From Nepenthes gracilis (taxonomy: Eukaryota > Streptophyta > Magnoliopsida > Caryophyllales > Nepenthaceae): DNA of 64,000 nt. The stretch lies in the NCBI GenBank assembly GCA_033239525.1, contig BSYO01000014.1, forward strand, positions 6,738,536 through 6,802,535, in the 5' to 3' direction. The notes under the pieces are model-generated. The model was not told the DNA's origin. It saw nothing but the letters and a program-made list of their open reading frames with translations, and did not search any database. Both the position numbers and the translations under genes were made by a program. This document shows, one piece after another, positions 58,812-64,000 of the stretch. Position 1 is the stretch's first letter. The number at the start of each line of letters is the position of its first letter.

Positions 58812-59247
58812 GCATAGTTGTGGGCGAGCCATCGAGGCACATAGAGAGAGAAGCTCTCTCTTCTCTCTAAATTTCAAATTCGAGCGGTGCTTTGGAGTTT
58901 GATTTCTCTGGTCGTCGCCGGCTGTGGCCGGCCTCGTAGGGGCCCCCTGTGGTCCTCCCCAGGACTCTACCTTCCCTGTTTTTCCCTCTGCTTCTTCTTC
59001 AATGGAAATCAACTCTAAATCCCTAGGTCAATCCTCTCTCCTATTTCCGCTGCTGAAGAGGGATGAGGCTTCTCTTTCTCCTGCCCCTAATGCATCGTTC
59101 TTGGAGCTTTCAAAATCAAAGGACCTCTGCAATAAGTGTGGTGCTGATGCCCCCCTTCCTAGGCTGGTGTCGTCCCGAAGGATTGCGCTGGTCTGTGTCC
59201 AGAGTTGACATTCAACCCTCCCAGGCATTTGGCGGTGACACTGCCGC
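58812..59247 (+). mobile_element. L11: 5' end of a LINE-like element, cut by LTR A3
   Basis: Shows the family 5' end: hairpin AGAGAGAAGCTCTCTCT near 58843-58860, then the GTCGCCGGCTGTGGCCGGCC start region. Stops at 59247 where LTR A3 begins. Confidence 0.72.
58924..59208 (+). pseudogene. L11 ORF1 N-terminus
   Basis: A 95-codon open frame whose first codon is GTG at the place where L1 and L7 have ATG (reading V/M-AGLVGAPCGPPQD). Pro/Ser-rich like the other N-termini, with a shared PAPNASFLE patch (compare GPDASFLE in L1 and L2). Ends before the DUF4283 domain. Confidence 0.65.
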
Positions 59248-61537
59248 TGTGAGGTTTTGGGTCTAAAAACTTGATAATGATGAGGTGATTAGTATACCAA
59301 TGATCAATACTAGGCCTATAAAACGACTAAGGTTGGGTATCGGAAGAAAAATCAAGAAGAATTTGGGTTTGTGCTGCTGAAACGATGCCCCAAGGCTTGC
59401 CCCTGCTGTGCGCTTGAGCCATGGCTCGAGCGTGTTTTCCAGAACCTCGCCCACCCGCTGGCCACTAGAGCGGAGCTCGAGCAGGAATTCCAGAATCACA
59501 CCCGCCTGATGCTCGCTCGAGGAGCGCTCGAGCGGTGGCACCTTTTTAAGCCGCATTGTGCTTCTTTTTCCTCATTTTCCCACGAGCCCCGAAGCTTCTA
59601 GAGAGAGAGTGCCGATTCTAGTGAGAGAAGGGAGGAGATCGATGCCTTAGAGTCCAAATCCGTCTGAGAGCTAGTTATAAAGGTGAAAGCACGCGTCGAG
59701 GCAAGTGTTCTCATACTCACTTCTCGTTCTCCTTCGATGTTTTGCTTGATTTTGTTGGGTATTTTGTGTCGATACCCACCGTGAACATTAGAATCATGAA
59801 AGCCATGATTAATGACTAAGGAATATGTAGTTACTTGTTTGAATCGTGTCCGATTTACTTGGTTTGGTTTCACTGAAACCCTAACCCATGAAAGTGGGGA
59901 TTTCCCATTTTCCTTCCATGTATCACGAAATTGACCTCAAAATATGAATCCCCACGTCCTAAAGATGTATATATGTTGGCCGCGGGTTCGATCTCGCACG
60001 TTTCGACCCGATCGGGGTGTCCGGGCCCTCTAAATCGGCCCTGACACTGTTCATCCGAGTGTAAAGGGAAAATTGCATGTTTCCACCTTCGTGGTATGTT
60101 GAATCGACCCCAAAAGGTGAATCACCATGTCCTAATTTTGCATATGTATCAACTGGATGCCCGATTTCACAAGTATCGAACCGTTCGCGGCGTCCAGATG
60201 CTCTAAAAGAGGCCTGACACTGTTCATTCGAAAATAAATGAAAAATTTATATGCATTGCCCTCGTTTAATTGTTATGAAAGTGATGTCTAAATGTTGTGT
60301 TAAATTGTAAGTCCTGAAAATGTGTATTTGGGCACCGGAAGTAAGGAAACGAGTCCAGGAGGCTTCTAAAATGATACGTGATTATCAAAGGTATGAAATT
60401 CAGAATTTTCCTGTGAACATGAATTGAATTGTAATAACGGGATTGAGTCCCACAGAAAGTTGCGAACCCAGCAAGTAAATGGAAGGAAATCCACATTGTA
60501 CCTTGTGATGGAATGGTCTCCCGGATGGAGATGTATGTGATGGGAATGGGATTTCCCGAGTTGTGAATGTGTATGGCAAATGTGGATTTTCCTCTCCAAG
60601 TGTTAAAACTAACCTTGAAACTAGGACCATGATTCATAGGGGTAGTATTCTTTAGCTTACCATGTCTATCGCAGTGTGAACCCGAGGAATACCTAGCCAC
60701 GTATTCTGGCCGCTCGTGGGAGCGGGTGATGTTCGTGGTACGCTTTAGGAAACTACTGTGGATGAACGAGGATCGCCTTGGTCCCCAGGGGATATGGGGT
60801 GTGTTGAGATGGCCGAGTGCTGCAGGCCTAAAATGTAGCCGTTGGTATAGTGTTGCATAGTGGAGATGCAACCGGTGGTCGAGTGCTGTAGACCTAAAAT
60901 GCAACCGTGGCTTTAGAATGTATAACGAACACATTCCTTTCCTCGTTCTCTCGCATCGTTGGTTAGTACGACCTACTAGCCCGAGTCTGCAAGGATGATA
61001 TAATGATGAAAATGAATAATGCCTAATCGATGTAACCGTGAGAATCTAAGGTTCCAAGATGTTCCCTGTTTCCTCTCATGATTCTTGATTATTGACATCT
61101 TGTGCTTTTCCCCCCTCCCAGTTGTTGCTTTCATCATTATCATGATTGTTAGCGAGTTATGATTATATTTGCTAAGCTGTACGCTCACCCTTGCTGTTTT
61201 CCTTCCAGATGAGAACACTTAGCCTGCGCCAGATTAGTTAGAGCAAGGAGAGAGACTTGCTTGAAGATATTAGCTAGATGTCGAAGCTTGAAGATTGGGT
61301 TATGCTTATAATAGTAGAATGTAAACAGCCACTCATGGATGAATGTGGCTTGTTGTTGTATTATGGTTTTGTTATGCTTCCGCAGGCTTTGATGATTTAG
61401 TTGTACTTCTGAATTTATGTTATGTTAATGTTCTTAGATTTTCAATTTTGTTAGATGGCATCTCTCTAAACCCAGTATAGTAGATAGAGTTACTGTACTG
61501 GAGCCATGGATGATATGGCAGTTATATGATCCTGTGT
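59248..61537 (+). mobile_element. LTR A3, plus-strand A-family LTR lacking its 3' end
   Basis: Starts TGTGAGGTTTTGGG. Shares with A1 the run around 59690-59760 (CACGTCGAGGCAAGTGTTCTC in A1, GCGTCGAGGCAAGTGTTCTC here) and everything to its truncation at the point equal to about 61754 in A4. CTCGAG palindromes at 59410-59535; the pyrimidine-CAG/ATGA motif at 61171-61213. It meets A4 head to head. Confidence 0.75.
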
Positions 61538-64000
61538 TGTGACGGAATGGATTATTCTCCATTGAATAACCTCCATCAATTACCACAAGCACCCTAAAGC
61601 CCATAATTAACCTATGGACTCTACAGTAAAATCCGGCGAGTTTCCTCGCAATCGGGACGAAAAACCGAAATACAACTCTGTTTAAATATCATCCCGCAAT
61701 GAGCACACATCTAATCAAAGGCTTAACTCAAAGCCTACAACCGCCACACAGATCACACATCGGCCATATCATCCATGGCTCCAATACGGTACTCCATCTA
61801 CTATACCGGGATCTAGAGAGATGTCGTCTAAATGAAACAAAACTCCAAACATCAATACTGACGCGGAAGCATACTAAATCATCATACATCTCAAGGAAAC
61901 ATAATAAAACAAGAAACATCAATAATGAGCCACGCCAACTCTAAGTGGCTGCTCAAAATCCGATCCAACTCGAGTCCAAAGCTTTGGCGCACCCGCCGTC
62001 CGGGGCCCGATCTCATCAAGCAAGTCTCTCTCCTTGCTCTATCTACATGCGCCAGCTAAGTGTTCTCATCTGAAAAAGAGACAACAACAGCAAGAGTGAG
62101 CCAACAGCTCAGCAAATGTAATCATAAACACCCCTCCAAGGCATGTACAAGAACTGAAACCGGAGGGAATACAAGCACTCGCCATAACCAAGAAACAGGA
62201 GAAGGAACAGGAACAACTGGAATCACTTGATTCCTACCGTTCTCACGATTACACTGATTGTTCATCATCTGGATTCACAAGATTCTCACGTTCCCATTAC
62301 GGTTTCTGGTTCCATCTTGAATCACTTGATTCACGGTTCATCGATTGGACATTATTTGTTTTCATTATTATATCATCTTTGCGGACCCGGCTAGTAGACC
62401 GTACTAGCCAACGGCGCGAGAGAAACGAGGACGGGAATGTGTTTGCTACACATTCTAAAGCCACGGCTACTACTACTTTGGTCGGTAGCACCACGACCCT
62501 CGGTTGCATCCATGCAACAATCATCGCATGATAACTACATCTCAATATGTAGCGGCCGACACACCCCACACCCCCTGGGTCGGGGCAATCCTCGTTCTTC
62601 CACAGTAGTTTCCTAAAGCGTACCACGGACATCACCCGCTCACACGGCGGCCGGAATCGTGGCCAAGTATCCCTCGGGTTCCCACCACGATGGACATGGT
62701 ACACTAAAGAATACTACCCATATGACTCGGTCCCTAGTTTCTCAGTTAGGTTCGACACTTGGAGAGGGAAATCCACATTTGCCACACAATCACATCTTGG
62801 GAATCCTCATTCCCATCACAATCATCTCCAACCGGGAGATTACATCATCAAACACATCTCCATCCGAGAGATCATATCATCACAAGCATAATGTGGACTC
62901 CCTTCCCATTCTCGTCACGGTTCTCTCATATCCAATGGAATTCAATTCCTTATTCACAATCGGTGGGACTCAATTCCCTTAATCCACAACAAATCACTCC
63001 AAGTTCACAATATAGATTAGATTCATTCCTCAAATGATCGCAAGTCCCTTTGGAACCTCCGAGACTCATTCCTTTGCCTTGACACCAGTTCACGTTAAGG
63101 TTTTACATTTCGTTTAATCATTTAAACGTTACTTTCATTACAATTATGATCACATATCACTTTACATTTCTCATTTCGTTTTGGGTGAACATTATCGGAT
63201 TTCTCTTTGAACACCCGGACGCCGTACCTGCAGTTCGATACTTGGAAATCGAGCGTTCGGTAGATTCGCATGTACTCTTTGTACACGATATTACACATTC
63301 GGGTTCGATTTATCTTAACACGAGGGTGAAGTATGCAACTTCCCATTTACTTTCGGGTTAACGATTGGAATTCTTTCAAGGCTCCCGGATGCCACGACCC
63401 AAGTCAAATCTTACGGGATTCGGCATCCGGTCGATATATATACACAATTGGGGTTCGGGATTCGTATTCTAGGGTCATTTCATCATTTCACGAAGGAGGA
63501 AACATGCATTTTCCACCTTCGGTCTTGGGTGAATACGATAGCGCCCCTTTAGAGGGGTCGGGCCTTGCGAACGGTCCAAACGTGCGACGAGACCCGCGGC
63601 CGACATATATACATCATTGGGACGTGGGCACTCCAATTTTGAGGTCAATTTCATGATACGAGGCCGGAAATGGGAAACCCCTAAAATCAGTGGGTTGGGG
63701 TTTTGTAAAACCCACCGGGCGAATCGGACACGATTCGGACAACTAACTACATTTTTTTTTGGACCTCAAGGCATGGGTTTCGAGATCCTAACGTTCCTCG
63801 TGGTATCGACACAAAATACCCAATGAAAATACACAAAACAACGAAAGAGAACGAGAGTGGGTATGAGAACACTTGCCTCGACGCGTGCTTTCACCTTTAT
63901 ACCTTTGGGGAGGAATTAGACTCCCTGGGCTCGATCTCCTTCTTCTCTCTCGCCTCGCCCTCTCTCTCTCTCTCTAAAACCTCGGCCGATCGCGAAATGA
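61538..64000 (-). mobile_element. LTR A4, minus-strand A-family LTR running off the window
   Basis: Begins TGTGACGGAATGG, the inverse of the A-family end. It tracks A3 and A1 backwards to the (CT)n stretch at the window end. Contains the inverse pyrimidine-CAG motif (62061-62110) and an open frame set at 62659-63037 related to those in A2 and A3. Confidence 0.78.

Noticed and set aside
1..64000. Host protein-coding genes, tRNA and rRNA genes
   Set aside because: No convincing multi-exon frame, no tRNA cloverleaf noticed apart from the tRNA-complementary primer sites, no rRNA-like stretch.

Overview
The window reads as plant (angiosperm) nuclear DNA made almost wholly of nested, decayed retrotransposons. 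Reasons: Ty3/gypsy gag-pol of the plant Tekay/Del chromovirus kind, very long LTRs (2.3-3.3 kb) starting TGT and ending CA, primer-binding sites matching the 3' end of initiator tRNA-Met, and many plant non-LTR (LINE) copies with a DUF4283-type ORF1. I found no convincing host gene, tRNA, rRNA or CRISPR array. The species cannot be named from this sequence alone.

Layout. 1-21382: minus-strand LTR elements chained head to tail (LTR B1, internal 1, LTR B2, internal 2, LTR B3). A 2.6-kb solo LTR of a second family (A1) sits in internal 1, and a full-length LINE-like element (L1) sits in LTR B3. 21383-24521: plus-strand end of a related element (LTR B4) meeting a minus-strand LTR start (B5). 24522-26173: truncated inverted A-family LTR (A2). 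26174-30890: 5' LTR of family C, primer-binding site, ruined gag and ruined pol 3' end. 30890-35098: LINE-like element L2 plus a fragment of another. 35099-53990: one minus-strand Ty3/gypsy element (LTR B6, then pol to gag) whose integrase was hit by a nest of LINE-like elements (LA, L3-L7) and whose pol carries two tiny LINE insertions of 27 and 43 bp. 53990-59247: truncated LINE tails (L8-L11). 59248-64000: two A-family LTRs meeting head to head (A3 plus, A4 minus).

How it fits together. The LINE-like copies form one family: a 5' UTR often with a GAGAGAAGC hairpin, one ORF beginning ATGGCCG with a DUF4283 domain, a C-terminal region of unknown function, a long 3' UTR built from repeated modules, a stem-loop whose arms covary between copies, the tail ACTTACTTACC, then poly(A). 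At least three copies (L1, L5, L7) are bounded at both ends with target-site duplications, yet none carries endonuclease or reverse transcriptase. The family therefore looks like an ORF1-only non-autonomous LINE, a plant counterpart in design to the mammalian half-LINE HAL1. That architecture, together with the covarying 3' stem-loop, is the most interesting content of the window. All coding remnants contain stops, frameshifts or insertions.
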